This document shows positions 1-12,019 of a stretch of 64,000 nt of DNA, piece after piece. The DNA is from Fomitopsis serialis (Eukaryota > Basidiomycota > Agaricomycetes > Polyporales > Fomitopsidaceae), in NCBI RefSeq assembly GCF_022376445.1, contig NW_025955083.1, forward strand, positions 60,494 through 124,493, read 5' to 3'. Numbering within the stretch: position 1 is the stretch's first letter; the number at the start of each line of letters is the position of its first letter. The position numbers were made by a program, and so were the translations under genes. The notes under the pieces are model-generated. The model was given only the letters and a program-made list of their open reading frames with translations. It ran no database searches and was not told the DNA's origin.

Positions 1-1089
1 GCGGAGAGTGACCAGGCTATTGTTAATTGTGAACGCAACTGCACAGGTATACCAGCTGACGGAACATTTCGACTTTGCTGGGTTTGATCACATCCCCGGC
101 AGCTATGACAGCAGATATGCGTTCGCCGGCCGGACTGTATGGAGCGTCGGCCAGCGACTCAGACACGCGGAGCCTCCATCGCTTGCAGGCAGTAGGGCAA
201 TCCATGTGTATGCCACCACGACCATTCACATTGTCCGACTGCATCCCCATGGTCTCTACACTGCTGCATTGTTCCTGCAGTGGACAATCTGAGCCTCCTG
301 TTCTCCGGTGGGACCGTTGGTGTGCTCTACCAGCACCCCCAATATCTGCATGCCCAAACTCTTCCCCCGCCATTATATTCATCTCATAATGTCCGGCCGG
401 ACCGATCGAAACGTTCACATTAAATATGTCGTCGCTATCCCTGCCCTTGACGCGAGGGCGTTACACTGACTTCATGTGACCGGCCGGACCGTTACCAGCG
501 GTTATTGCTCTGTGTGATATGCGGCCCACTGTACAGCCCTTGGTTGAAGTCACACGGGAACGCTTCCGCCCGGACCGCTTACAACGTTCTTTATAGGAGG
601 GGGACAGAACCTAGTCCGCTGCCGACTTTGTTCGGTTTGTAGACCGGCCGGCACGCTAGGTGTGGTATACAAAGGCAACCGGCCATGTCGCTAGAAACGC
701 CCTAGGCGATATGCCGGAGGCGGTGGCCGGCACGTTGTGGGCGATGAACTTGAAACCCGACCGTGACGTCACAATTATTTGACAGTCATTCGGCCGCACC
801 GCCATAGCAGTGTTATGCATGCTACGGGCCGTGCCGTTGTATACGGCACGCAAGGTATCTCGGCCGTCCCGTATTGCATATCATTGAGTAAAACACTACT
901 CCGGCTGTGTCGTTGCAGACCTTCGTGCCTACCCACCGGCCCCAATGCTATTAACATCTGGTCTGGTCTGCGGCCATTACGCCTGCAGCGTGCGGCGTGT
1001 TCCTCCGGGCGGCCTCCGGCCCACCGTTTGCAACGGGCGAAATGCACCCCGGGTGTACCGTTAGTATCGGATAGGTATCACTGAATAAT
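1..1089. repeat. CCGGCCGG-rich noncoding block
   Basis: No convincing coding sequence. The stretch carries repeated copies of a CCGGCCGGACCG-like motif, near positions 125, 393, 480 and 645, with weaker forms at about 571 and 726. Similar GGCCGG-rich sequence recurs at 44.3-44.7 kb and 52.4-53.0 kb, at both sides of the KDZ element. The block may therefore be the edge of another such element lying to the left. That link is inference from motif similarity only. Confidence 0.45.
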
Positions 1090-2430
1090 GTGCTTGAACG
1101 GCAGACAATGATGGTACTGCTCGCAGAATTCTCTCGCTGCTTACCATCGTACTTCATGACGAGGCTTGGCGAGAACTCCAACGTCCTTGCTTGCCCTCCA
1201 CGAGCCTTGAGTCCTGCACAGAAGGAAGAGCTTGGGGCCCTCGGTGCCATCGTCGGCCTCTGCTTGGTGAATGGTATGGCAATCCCGAAGATCACAGGAG
1301 AATGGTTGATCTATCTTCTCAATGGCTGCAACTTTGAGGCGATCACGCGCGAGGTCACACAGGCCTTCCATCCTCGTCTCGCAGCGGAGATCATCCAGCT
1401 CGACAGCATTGGGCCGACTGGCGATCTCACACCATTTGAAGAAGACTTTGTCATTTACCTTGGGAAGCATGTAAGTCGCCACACATGATCTGCTTTGTAG
1501 ATGACGAGACGAGATTTTGCAGACTGCATTATACACGATTCGTGACGAAGAAACCCATGCTGCTTTTGCCCCAATGCTCCTGTACAAGGCTCTGCTAGGC
1601 GACGACACTGTTGCAGAGCATACCGATACTCGTGCTTTCCGCGCAGGCTTCGAGTTGCCGTGTCACAACGGGTTCACGTTGTCGAAGGTTCGTTAATGCA
1701 GCACTATCAGCCGAGGGACTACCTTTCTTACAGTCTTCTTCAGGCTGCTCAAGCATTCGCCGGTGGACCAGCTGCACTCGTGATGGCGGCCTGTTCGACG
1801 CGAATTGGCAGCTACGAAAGCCTCAAGCCTTACCTCGATATTATCGTCAAGCACACAGTCCCTCTTCCCCTGAAGACGATCGCCTTCGACGATGGGCGTG
1901 CCAGTCTAGGGGATGTGGTCAGGGGCTTCCTCCAGCGCACAGGCATTCCCTGCGCTGCGTCGTTCGAGAGGAAGCGAGCTGCCGGGACGTTCACCTCTGA
2001 CCTCGTCTCACTTGAAGAGATCGACTCTCCGAGCTTCCGCCCTCGCATGCTCGCCATCGCTGCCACTGGCTCCGACTCGATTGTGGGTAGCGAGAAAATC
2101 AAGGTTCGTACTCGCAGCAGGTCTGCATCGTTAGTATGTATCTGGATCCTGAGTCGGTTCAATTTCCAGATCACTTTTGTTGGCAATAGTGACGAGGCCT
2201 ATGCCTGCCCTGTCGCGAGCCGCGCATTCTGCGAAAAGGAAGGCATCGTCAGCTGGCAGACCTGCTTCAAGGAAGGTGTCGTTCCGACTGCCTACCTCGC
2301 ACAGCTCGTCCACGAGGTATACGATCCGGATTCGGTGGACAAGCCGACGTCCCTCCTCAATGCAATCGACAGCTGGCTTCTTGAGGAATTGCTTTCTGCA
2401 ATCGCCAGTCCCCACGGTGGTATCCTTTGA
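1090..2430 (+). CDS. HECT-like ubiquitin ligase domain protein (5' end uncertain)
   Basis: Four exons (1090-1470, 1523-1687, 1744-2103, 2170-2430) joined at GT..AG sites give a continuous frame of 388 aa. The N-terminal part resembles the HECT N-lobe (LGAIVGLCLVNG, residues about 50-61). Near the C-terminus the motif SWQTCFKEGVVPTAYL matches the HECT active-site pattern (T-C-F...P..Y/L), with the putative thioester cysteine at about residue 334. Ligases of this class take ubiquitin from E2 onto that cysteine and pass it to a substrate. Agaricomycetes have expanded, divergent HECT-like families that are usually longer. Upstream DNA is repeat-rich and noncoding, so this copy is probably 5'-truncated or lacks a recognisable first exon. 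The call rests on motif pattern. Confidence 0.6.
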
Positions 2431-3290
2431 TGTTCTCATTCAGTTCACAGGTTGAGGCGACTCGGGCCTGCTTTACGATCGTAGCGACGCCTGAGTCCTC
2501 CCTGCCTTTTCCGCATGGTCTTCGCGCTATTCTACCTTGCTTACCATTCGCACTTCATTCACTCATATAATACTCGTCGTATGTTCTATCTCCTCGCCGC
2601 TCGCTCGCAGTATGCACTCGTAGTCGTACAGATTCACCCCTGGCAGTTTTCGGGCTGCACTGGACCGTTATGGCTTAGGAACAGAACATCTATGAAAACA
2701 ATGTTGGCTCTGAACTATCGTGCTGATTCTCGCTCTGCAGTTCGCATACACCAGCACTCCACCAGTCCTCGCCAGTCCTCGTCAGCCTGCCTGGAGGTGG
2801 CGGCGGAGGGGGCACGAAGTCACAATTGAGCGCGGCGCCCAGGATCGCGAAGCGCACGAGGGCGCAGGCGGCAGTTGCGTGCGCGCCGGAAAATGTTGCG
2901 CGGGGCCGCGAACGGCACGGACAAGGGCGGAGCGGAGGGACCAAGCTCCTCCCCGAGGCGGCGATCCAACTCCTTCGCCGCATCGAGCTGCCCACCGGGA
3001 GCGCCTTGACCTTGGCCGGGTAGCGGCCGGGCAGAAAGCCGCAACCTGCGGGATTCTTCTGCAGGCGAGTGGGGGCGGCGCGGAGCGGCCGGGGAGCACG
3101 CTGGGACCAGCAGAAAAGGCAGCGCCCCAGCCTCCCGCAACTTGCAAGCTGGGCGGCTTCAGCGCCGCGGCGCGCGGGAGGCAGCGGCCGCCAACCTGGG
3201 TGCCGCGCAGTGGTGGCTAGCCAGTAGGCGCAGGCTAGCCGGTTGCTGCTCGCGCGGGCGCGGCCAGGCTGGAGCCTGCAGGAACTAGAG
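2431..3290. other. Gene-free stretch, GC-rich
   Basis: After the HECT-like stop there are about 350 bases of ordinary sequence, then a very GC-rich tract from about 2,800. Long open frames on both strands of the GC-rich part have Arg/Pro/Ala-rich translations typical of noncoding GC-rich DNA. I see no gene here. Confidence 0.5.
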
Positions 3291-3669
3291 GCGCAGCCGC
3301 GACCTCCCTCTGCTGCCCGGCGCGGCGAGGAGACTGGAGACTGCCGCCGAGTCCCCCTTTGGCGACCCTGCAGATGCGACCACCCGGGCCCTACCCCAAC
3401 GCGAACATCGATGCAGGATCACCGCCGGAAGAGCTGCAGCTGAGCTTTAGCCAGTACCTCCAGAACTGCAAAAGCGCCAAGGCGCAGCCGCGACCTCCCT
3501 CCACTGCCCGGCGCGGCGAGGAGACTGGAGACTGCCGCCGAGTCCTCCTTTGGCGACCCTGCAGATGCAACCACCCGGGCCCTACCCCAACGCGAACATC
3601 GATGCAGGATCGCCGCCGGAAGAGCTGCGGCTGAGCTTTAGCCAGTACCTCAAGAACCGCAAACGCGCC
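3291..3669. repeat. 191-bp direct tandem duplication
   Basis: Two adjacent copies start with GCGCAGCCGCGACCT at 3291 and 3482, an offset of 191 bp. They differ by scattered substitutions. Each copy includes a short segment, in reverse orientation, that is shared with about 24.1 kb and 32.0 kb (core GATGTTCGCGTTGGGG). The duplication adjoins the H+-ATPase fragment. Confidence 0.85.
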
Positions 3670-3714
3670 GCGATGGTTGAGCCCGGGGTGCGCGCCGTTG
3701 CTGCCTGACCGCGG

Positions 3715-4375
3715 CCTTCAGGAGGCGTCCTCGGTGCGCGCGTTGCGGCCCCCGGCAACCTCGCGAGTGGGGGCGCAGCCCGGCTCTGCCGGCGTGCCGC
3801 GCGGGACCAAGCGCGGGTACTGGGCGGCGGAAGCCTGCGCCATTGCGGCGTTGCAGCAGCCAGAAAGCCTCTGGATGATGGCGGCCTTCATCGCAAACCT
3901 GATCCAGTCGAGAGGGACGAACGAGATGACGCCCGGCAGGTGCGCAGGTAAGAGAATGCCGAGGGTCACAACAAGATAATCGAAGGCGTACCCAGACCCA
4001 GGCAACGCCCACCCCAAGTGGGATGCCGCGGATGGGAGCGAACCGCGTACACAGCGACGATCGTCGACACGAGCTGTACGACGCGGCACGCCGCGAACAG
4101 CGCGCGAACGAACCCATGCCAGCGCGCCGCGAAGTTGAGAGCCTGCGAGATGATGGTGACGTGGAAGTAGACAATCGAGTGAAGGGCACGGTCGTTGCGG
4201 GTCGTCGCCTGCGTGAGCCCTTTCTCCAACGTTACGCAGAATCTGTTGTAAAAAATTCGTCTTGATGCAGATAAAGAGCGACGAGGGCGATCGTGGACAG
4301 TGAGGTGGATACCAAAGGCGACGGCATACGAGAAAGTCTCGGCCAAGTCCCATTTGTCCGGGCTGTTCGAGGGCA
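3715..4375 (-). pseudogene. PMA1-like: Plasma-membrane H+-ATPase (P3A type), decayed C-terminal fragment
   Basis: On the minus strand, pieces in different frames read in order as the last membrane part of a fungal proton pump: an AETFSYAVAFGIHLT segment, then LEKGLTQATTRNDRALHSIV, ISQALNF, QLVSTIVAVYA, GGVAWVW and VPLDWIRFAMKAAIIQRL. The intact protein is about 900-1,000 aa and pumps protons from the cytosol. Only about 200 residues remain, and the catalytic P-type motif (DKTGT) is absent. Several frameshifts break the frame, for example between AFGIHLT and a shifted STIALVAL. A probable intron between the WVW and VPLDW segments has lost its acceptor. This is a dead gene fragment. Confidence 0.8.
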
Positions 4376-6100
4376 GGACACAGCGAGGGTCATGATGGCA
4401 CCGTCGCTAAGCTAGAGTCTGCTAGACGCACTGATGAGGTCGTGCGCGACGCGCGCGGCGAGTCCGCGTGAACGACGTTTGAACGGTGAGCGGGTTGTTT
4501 AGCGCCCGGCGCGCTGACTCGGGCAGCCACCACGACCGCTGGAGGAGACGACCGCTGGAGGAGGGTCGGAACGCGCCGGCGGTCAGGCGAGCTCGAACTG
4601 ACACCTGACTAGCCGAACGTGAACCATCAAGCTTTCAAGCTTTAAGATCGCCCTCTACCCTCTCCGGTCTCCCTCTCCCGCTCTCCCGCTCGCGCTCCTG
4701 ACCCAGCGGTTCGAATCTGGGAACCTCCACTCGACATCGCGTGGTTCTGCGTGACAGGCAACCTAGCCACGCGAACCAGGTCTCGCGCAACGCGCGCGCA
4801 AGTCCAACCTCGAGCGACAAGACTGTCCAGAACGCGACGAGTGCAGAGCGGGGATGATGTGAGGAGGGTAGGATAGTAGGGGCACGGGTGCGGGGAGCAG
4901 GGAAAGCGGGCAGGAAGCTTGCTCCAAAATCGACGGTACGCCTTCACTGGACGTGCCCACCCAGTCACTGCCGCCCCTCTCTTCGCCGCCGAGCATCGCG
5001 CATTGGGTACGCCGAGCCTACCGCTCGACGTACGTGCTCCTGACGAACACTCGCAAGCTACAGACAGGCGCCTCATTCTCCTCTCCTCCGCCTGTCTTCG
5101 TCGCCGGGAGGCCACTCGCCATTGCCCTCACCACCGGGTCCGAGTCGCCGCAGCCATCCCCCGCGGCCGCGCCCCACAGGCTGGTGTAACACACAAATCC
5201 TGCAGACAAATTTGTCGCGTTCTAATGCAGGCATGCCGCGTACGTAGCTCCGTAGTCGGGTTTTCGCATGGAGACTGACCCGCCGCGACTGCACTCGCAG
5301 TGTAGCAAAACGAGCCGACCGAACGCCCTCTCCCTCAGGCTCTTCTTCCACTCCCTGACCACCGCGCGCGCCTGCTCCTCGTCGGATGCACGCTCCTCCA
5401 CTATCACCCAACACTGCCGCCAATTAGACCTCGCCATCCGCGATGGCAGCCGAAGCTGATGGCTTTTCACGCCGCCTCAAGATTACCGCTGCCGCTCTCC
5501 CCGTCCTTCATCCCGTCATCAGGCAGGCCCATCTGCCGGCAGTCCAAGCAAGCTCTACAACCCCAATGCCGCCAACCCCCGACGAGTCATTCTCACCGCC
5601 GAGCCAGAAGCCATGTCGGACGCCGCGCCGAGCCCGTATGCTCCGCGGGGCCCCGCGCCAGATGGGCCGCGCCAGGCTGCTTACCAGTCCAGAGTGGCAC
5701 CCGATTCACATAGACAACTCTTCGATCATCGTAAGGATGCCGTGTACGCAGCTCAGCCCGGCTCTCCCCAACCACCACCACTCCCTCCAGCTCTTCTAGT
5801 GGGGGGTCCACAGCACACGACTGCCCGCTCCTCTAACCCAGCTTCCTTCTTTACGATGCGTGGTCTCGTGCGCGGCCTTCCGGATGCGCATTCGGAGCAC
5901 TGTGCCGACTTCTTCGGGGAGCTTGAGTCGCGCGCGGAACATCTCGAGCAGCTCATGGAGGCGCATGGGGCTCTGGGAATGCAGAGCGAGCAGGTCACCG
6001 TGACGCCCGGCAACAGCAAGCCAGACGCGCTCATTGAGCAGGCTCTCGGGGATCTCCCGTTGCTCAGTAGATCTGCGAGCACGCCAGCGCGCCGTTCTTC
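4376..6100. other. Gene-free stretch
   Basis: Pyrimidine-rich and GC-rich sequence with many short overlapping open frames but no recognisable domain. The part from about 5,440 may include decayed upstream exons of the fungalysin gene; I could not match any of it to the family with confidence. Confidence 0.4.
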
Positions 6101-6330
6101 ATGGTGAACCACCATGCGTTCGCGAACCAGGAGGATGCGCTGGGCGACCCGGCGCGTGCGCTGCTCCAATTCATGATCGCGGCGACGCCGAACCAGACGC
6201 TGCCGAACCAGACGCTCGCGGAGGACCTCACGGAGAACCGTGCTGCGCACCTTGAGAAGATGCAGTCAACCTGGGAGCCGCGCTTCGTCAGTGGTCGTGG
6301 CACGATCTCCGGGCTTGTGAGCAACGTCCC
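6101..6330 (+). pseudogene. Fungalysin (M36 metalloprotease) left fragment, propeptide side
   Basis: An open frame on the plus strand runs into the retroelement and ends at SGLVSNVP exactly at the insertion point. The reading resumes beyond the element at 12,406 as VPDAANPAKAKAAF. Together these resemble the prepro (FTP/PepSY) part of a basidiomycete secreted fungalysin. I see no signal peptide or start here, so upstream exons are missing or decayed. The assignment depends mainly on the clearer right-hand fragment and on exact continuity across the target duplication. Confidence 0.6.
6326..6330. repeat. Target-site duplication GTCCC, left copy
   Basis: GTCCC directly precedes the left LTR and is repeated at 12406-12410 directly after the right LTR. 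A 5-bp duplication is normal for LTR-element integrase. Confidence 0.95.
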
Positions 6331-6530
6331 TGTAAGGCGCCTTACTCGTCGTGCCTCGTATGCGCTGCACCCAGTCTCTATTCAAGAGGTACTGTCTACA
6401 GATTGCATACAAAGGCGGTGACGAGGTAAAGCTGAGGGCTCGTAGGTGCGCCGGCGCGCCATACGAGTCCTGGAGCAAACAAGGACAAATATGTAATGTA
6501 AAATATACCGTAACGGGAATATCCGTTACA
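6331..6530 (-). repeat. 3' LTR (200 bp)
   Basis: The sequence is identical to 12206-12405. Its ends are TGTAA..TTACA. The terminal 14-mer GTAAGGCGCCTTAC (6332-6345) is a perfect palindrome, and the other end carries the hairpin GTAACGG-GAATAT-CCGTTAC. In element orientation an AT-rich GTATATTTTAC stretch near the LTR start could be a promoter; that is a guess. Confidence 0.97.
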
Positions 6531-6541
6531 CTCTCCCCCAC
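6531..6541 (-). other. Polypurine tract
   Basis: The minus strand reads GTGGGGGAGAG immediately before the 3' LTR (plus strand CTCTCCCCCAC). It would prime plus-strand DNA synthesis and it fixes the element's orientation. Confidence 0.8.
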
Positions 6542-6722
6542 TGGACACGACCACGGGTCCCAGCGATAACCAGAGAAACAGAGAGAAAAAGGAAAGAAAG
6601 GAATAGTACATGCAACCACCCAACGGTGGTAGCAATTGGCAAGACAAAGATGATGTTGAACTGTAGACAGTGACAAACTACTTCACGTCAGTGAGCCGAC
6701 ACGACCGTTCACCATTGTCATA

Positions 6723-9700
6723 CACAACTCGACAGAGTTGTGCAACCAGCATGTAGACTACTACTCGGACTCCGAGTAATAGTCTGCATCTTCGGAGTTA
6801 CCCTCGTCTTCAGCAGGTAGTGCAGAAGAACTGTAGGTATCCTCCATCTCGGACTGCTCGTAGTAGTCAGAGACTACTACTGCGTTTGCCCCCTCAGAAC
6901 CTGGATTCGAAGAATCCCACGAGCTATGATGCTCAGACTCGGAGAGAGACTCTGACTCAACATGGTCAGAGTAATCCTCACGAGTTGTGGTATGAGGCTC
7001 CTCATCAGAGGAGTTGTACCAGTCGGAGTCATCCTGAGGTTGACTGCGAGGTGGTACAACAAGCCATCCCAGCTTGTTGTAGGCCCAATATCGCACCATC
7101 TCCATAGGTAATGGTGCAACCAGCAGAGGATCAAACTCGAGAGGAACCACTTCCAATTCCCTCTGGAAGTGGTCCCATGCTCGTCGAGCAGCACGAGAAT
7201 ATGTCCCCAGTCGTGGGGACATCTCCTCGATGGCCTGTCCGCAGCTGAGTGCAGATCTCTTGCAGTGAGCCCAAATGGCCCACTCGCCATCACTCGCCGC
7301 GCATTCAGCCTCGTCGAAATCGTGGTCGAGCTGGTCCGCGAGGAGGCTGAAACACAACTCGCGCAACACCTCGTCCGTGGGCCATTGACTCACATCGACG
7401 GTTACTGGACGATCCGGTGTGCATGCTTGGTTCAAGACTGGTACTTCACGGCGCGAAGTACCATCTTCCCGAGTAAGGTCGTGGCCGAGACGGTCACCTG
7501 TATTCTGTACGTCGAGTCGATCGCTCGACACGCGTGGTACCGGTGGTACCTGTCTCGATGTTCGACGTGAAGCTCGTACGTCGAGCTCAACGCTGGATGT
7601 ACAGCCCGTGACTGCGTCCGATCCCAGTACACCACTATGTGATGTACTGGCCACTCGTGAGGTGTACTGCACATTGAGTCCCTGGCTCAATGTGCGAGTA
7701 GCTGACCTTCGCGTCGAGTCCCCATGGATAACCTGTACGTCAAGCTCACGGCTTGGCGTCCATGTAGCTGCAGGATTCGAGACCAGTACATCTTCACGAG
7801 ATGTACTGGTGGTGGTGTGACGCAAGCGGTGGCCGCTCGACGCCCCGCTCCCTTCCCCTTTTTGGAGAGTGCCCCCTCTCATGAGGACGGTAGCCCCCTC
7901 ATGCACCCGCACTGGTTCGGTCTCGGTACCTCCAATAGTAGGTGAACATTGCTGTTCACCTGTGTCCGAAGGTTCTTGCCTTCGTGCCGATGGGGCGTCC
8001 AGTTCATCCAGCTGCATCGGAAAACTTCCAACTAGCTCCCGGGAACGCGACCTTGTTTGGGCGCGCGACGACCTCCTCGTCGTGCAAGTCGACGCGGACA
8101 CTTCACTCGAAGTGCCTGCCGTGCTGCGCACCCGCGAGAACGAAGATTCGTTCTCGCCAGATGTTCTTGCTCCTGACGTAGGATTATCAATCCGCGTCGA
8201 ATCGTTCGACTGGGCCAGGTCCGGAGGAAGCAGCGACAGATCCATCGTGGATGTGCTTGGCGGCGGTAGCTCCCGGTCTCGTTCGCTGGGCGTGCCAAAT
8301 ACCCCATGGTACTTGGGCTGGTGCTCGCCGTCGAAAGACACAACCAACTCGCGTCGGTCTTGCTGAACGCGACGTGCCGGTAGCACGTAGCGTCCCGACA
8401 GTTGCCATTGCTTCTCGGGTGCAGCCCATCGCACGTCTACCGTGGTAGGCGTCTTGGTCGACTGCTCGCAATCTACCGAATGGGGCCCGGCCACTATTCC
8501 ATCCTGACATTCGTTTACGACGGTGGAATGGTTCATCCCAGTGCGACACGGCGGTGGCACTGCGAACCAAGAAGATGAGTTGGCGAGTACCTCACGGTAC
8601 TCGCCCTTGGCAGTCGGACGATCATGTCCGTATGCCGTACCCTCTGCGTGCGGATCCAGTGGGTGTGCGAGTACCCTGGGGTACTCGCACTCCTCCTTAG
8701 AAGGATGTTCGGCAGCACCTACACTGAGCATAGAGCTCGATGGCGGTGCCGCACCCGTCGTGGCGAGGTGGGGCGAGTCGGTAGTGCGTGTATGCGCTCC
8801 GGACGCGCCGCCGTGCGTGGCTGCTGATGCGACTACACTGTCGCTCTGTGATGTAGACGGGCCACTGTCGATTGCGACGACCTTCCGGGTGGTCGCGATC
8901 GACGCGGATAGTGGTACCGTAGGTGGTGATGGCGGGGCGATTACCGCAAGGTACTCGCTGTCCTGGTCGCCGCCGAGCTCCTTGGATGAGCTCGCTCGCT
9001 CGTCGATCGTACCGCGTTGCGTGACCGTGCCAGTCGCGACCTGTAGGTCGCCCCGTGGGTCGTCTGTACCGCCGACGCACGTGGTGACTGCCACGACAAC
9101 CGCATTGGTTGTCGTGGTCGTTACGAGTGGTGGTGGCGGTATAGGAGATGGTTGTAGAGGCGAGGGAGATACGTCCAACAGGGGCGTACCTTCATCTTTC
9201 GAGCACGTCTGCTCGTCTTCTTCGCGTACACTGCACCCTTCCCCCTCTCCTCCTTCTGCCTGACCGTCCCCATCGGAATCTCCTGCTTCCACTCCCTCGT
9301 CCACTTCTTCTCCGTCCCTGTCCTGCCCATCCTTCCACCCTTCGTGCGAGCTTCCGGGTGCGCGATCGTCCTGGGGCTCGTCGCACTCGTCGTAGTCTCC
9401 AGCAGTGTTGGGAGGCGCGGAGATGTCGACAGGATGTTGGCGAGGGGTCCCTAGGAGCGAACCATCGGCGAGAACTGTAAAGTTCTCGCCGGGTTGACGG
9501 TCGAGCAACCGTTCTGGTCGATCGGGATCCGTAAGCGCTGGCCGCTGCACTGTTGGTAGTGCAGTAGTCGGGTCGCGATCTCGAGCTCGCGCGTTGCTCG
9601 GGAATACGCGATCGTCGGGCAGCGCGCTCATCGGGGCACCAAGATCGCGGAGAGAGCGGTGGATGCTGTTGCTGGAGAGGTCGAGGTCGAAGTCGAGGCC

Positions 9701-12019
9701 GAGGTCCGCCGCTTCGTCGAGTCGGTCGGGGTTGTATCGTGGACCTGTCAGCTGAACCGCGAGATGTTCAGCTGTCTTGGAACTACCGGGGGCTTGTACT
9801 TCCGGTTGGGAGTGCAAGTCTTCTCGGAGGTCGGCTGCGCGCGATTGAGGGCTGCTGGAGATGTCGTCGAGGTCGTCCCACGACCTGGCCAGCTGAACCT
9901 CAGGAGGTTCAGCTACATCGGAGCAGCTGGGGGCCTGCACTTCCGTGAGGACGTGCAGGCCGTGTGGCGTCGCAGTTGGTCGAGCGATGGGCCTGCCAGA
10001 CGACGGGTCAGGGACGGTCGACGCGCAGTGGTCATAGCCACCGGGTACGTCTAGCAGTAGGCTAGGCGTACGCGCTGCACAATGGACGGTCGAAGCTGAG
10101 TAGAGCACTTCGGACATGCATCGCTGCAGGTCCGTCGTGCTGCCTCGCGAATTAGGAGGTACAACCGCAAGGTCGTCTCCTACCGCATGCGCTCTGCCTT
10201 GCAGAATGGGAGGCACGACCGTTGGGTCGTCCCGTAGCGCAGACGCACCGTCTTCATGACCAACAACGCGTACGAAGAACTGAACGTTGGTCGCTACGCT
10301 TGTTGGTGCGGATGCGGGCAAGGTAGGAGGTGTCGAGGTGGGTACGTCCATCAGGGGCGTACCTTCAGTTCTCGACCCTTTATGCTGGTCGGTAGCGTGT
10401 ACGTCGAGCATCAATCTCGGCGTACTCGCTATCCATCGGTCGGTGATGGATGAATGGGACACGTCGGACGTGCACTGCTGCGCGTCCGCCGTGTCGCTTT
10501 GCGAGATGGACGGTACGACCACGAGGTCGTCCCGTATCCTGGGCGTACTGCCTCGGAGATTGGAGGGTACGACCGCGAGGTCGTCCCGTAGCACAGACGT
10601 GCTATCCCGCGAAACATCCGGTACGACTTCGCAGTCGTACCTGGAGGCGGAAGTGCCGTCTTCGTGGTCAATAGGACGCACGACGAACCTCTCGTCCGTC
10701 GTTACGCGTGCTGGCGCGGGCACTGGAAGCGGAGGCGGCGATGCAGGGACGTACGGTGAGTACGTGCCTGTGGTTGTCGAGCCTTCGTGCTCGTGCATCC
10801 TGCTCGCCCCGCACCCTTCCTCCCTCTGTCCCTGTGTTCCTTCCTCAACCTCGCTACTCCTCTGCCCCCTGTCCTCCTTCCACTCTCCTTGCTCCGCGTT
10901 GTCCATGGTCCGCTCAGTCTTGCGGCTCGGCGTTGGACTTGAACGCGCGTCGTTCAAGTCCTGGGTCATGCGGCTGGGTTGCGTGTCGCCAGAGCCGCTG
11001 TGACGGTCGCCAGAGTCATCGGACTCGAAGAGGGGACCTCCCAAGTCGAGGCGCGGGACCAGAAGGGAGAGTTGAGGAGCCGGTGAGTGAGGAATTGGTG
11101 ATCTGGTACCGGGAGGTACCAGGTCGTCGGTCGCCCCTGACTGGACTGGCGGTAAGTCAGCCAGCCATTCGCGAACGCGAGTTCGCACTCGCGTCGGGGC
11201 GGCGCGCGCGTCTGGTTCGCCAGACGGGCGCTCGAGGTGGCTGCCCAGAGAGTGGGAGGAGGCGAGGACGAGGGGTCGGTGGTGGCGGTCGAGCGTAGTG
11301 CGGTGGGCGCTAGAACTCGGGGCGCTCACCACAGACTCGTGGCGCTCGACGCCTGTAGCGTTGAGCGCGTCGCGCGTCGCGTCGAGCAGGCTGCTCGTCG
11401 TGGCGCGCACGGCGTTCGACAACGAATATATATATTTTGTGTCGCGGCTCATCTCTGAACACGCGACGAGCGTATCTACACGCGTGGGCTCGTTCCCACT
11501 GCACACAGTACTACTGTAGTACTGTGTGCCTATGCCCTCCCGGGTGCTGATACGAGTCAGCTCCTGGCGCTGCTCGTTCAATCCAGGCACGAGCTCGACT
11601 ACGGCTACGTTGTCGAGCTCGGCGCGCTCACCACTCCTCAGAGTGGTGCCGAGCTTCATCGGCTGGGTCGAAGCAGGTGGAGAGTCGGTCTCCGGGCGGT
11701 TTTGAGCGGGCTCGACATTGGGCTCGAGCCGCTCAGTGCGCGGTGCCTGTTCGACCTCACGGTCGGACGGCGCCTGCTCTGTGAGGGCTCCGGCTGAGTC
11801 CTCGCGGTGAGAAGACTCAGTCCGGGTGGTCTTCGTGCGAGAAGACCGACTGCGGCTGCTGGCCTCGGACAGAGCGGCGTCGACCGTTGCCAGCAGTTCG
11901 GCCTCGAGTTGCTTGGATTCCTCGAGGGCTTTGTTGATCCGCTCTTGACTTGCGGCGAGCTTTGCTCGGACTTCCGCACGCAACGCCTTCAGCTTGCTGC
12001 GGGTTCCACTGTGGGACCC
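6723..12019. repeat. Dense series of perfect or near-perfect hairpins through the element's ORF
   Basis: More than 40 short inverted repeats, with stems of 6-14 bp and loops mostly of 3-7 nt, lie along the internal region. Checked examples (start-end, stem/loop): 6723-6742 (8/4), 6860-6880 (9/3), 7055-7081 (10/7), 7201-7222 (9/4), 7440-7462 (8/7), 7669-7695 (10/7), 7782-7810 (12/5), 7940-7961 (9/4), 8134-8157 (10/4), 8582-8605 (10/4), 8665-8690 (11/4), 9091-9117 (11/5), 9466-9491 (11/4), 9891-9914 (10/4), 10935-10961 (11/5), 11103-11122 (8/4), 11501-11529 (14/1), 11629-11648 (8/4). One longer pair at 10458-10495 has 17-nt arms with one mismatch and one wobble. Confidence 0.88.

Noticed and set aside
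2720..3220. ORFs on both strands in the GC-rich tract
   Set aside because: All frames are open because stops are rare at this GC content; the translations are Arg/Ala/Pro/Gly-rich with no family match.
3359..3634. Short repeated peptide (PPGPYPNANIDAGSPPEEL) in the duplicated unit
   Set aside because: It looks peptide-like, but the frame is not kept in the other copies of the segment, so I treat it as a repeat and not a gene.
4695..4730. Possible tRNA T-arm (GGTTCGAATC)
   Set aside because: The flanking bases do not form a good T-stem, and no D-arm, anticodon arm or acceptor stem fits around it.
8523..9263. 246-aa plus-strand ORF and several other plus-strand ORFs inside the retroelement
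   Set aside because: They are antisense shadows of the 1,768-codon minus-strand ORF, with no domain and no splice logic.
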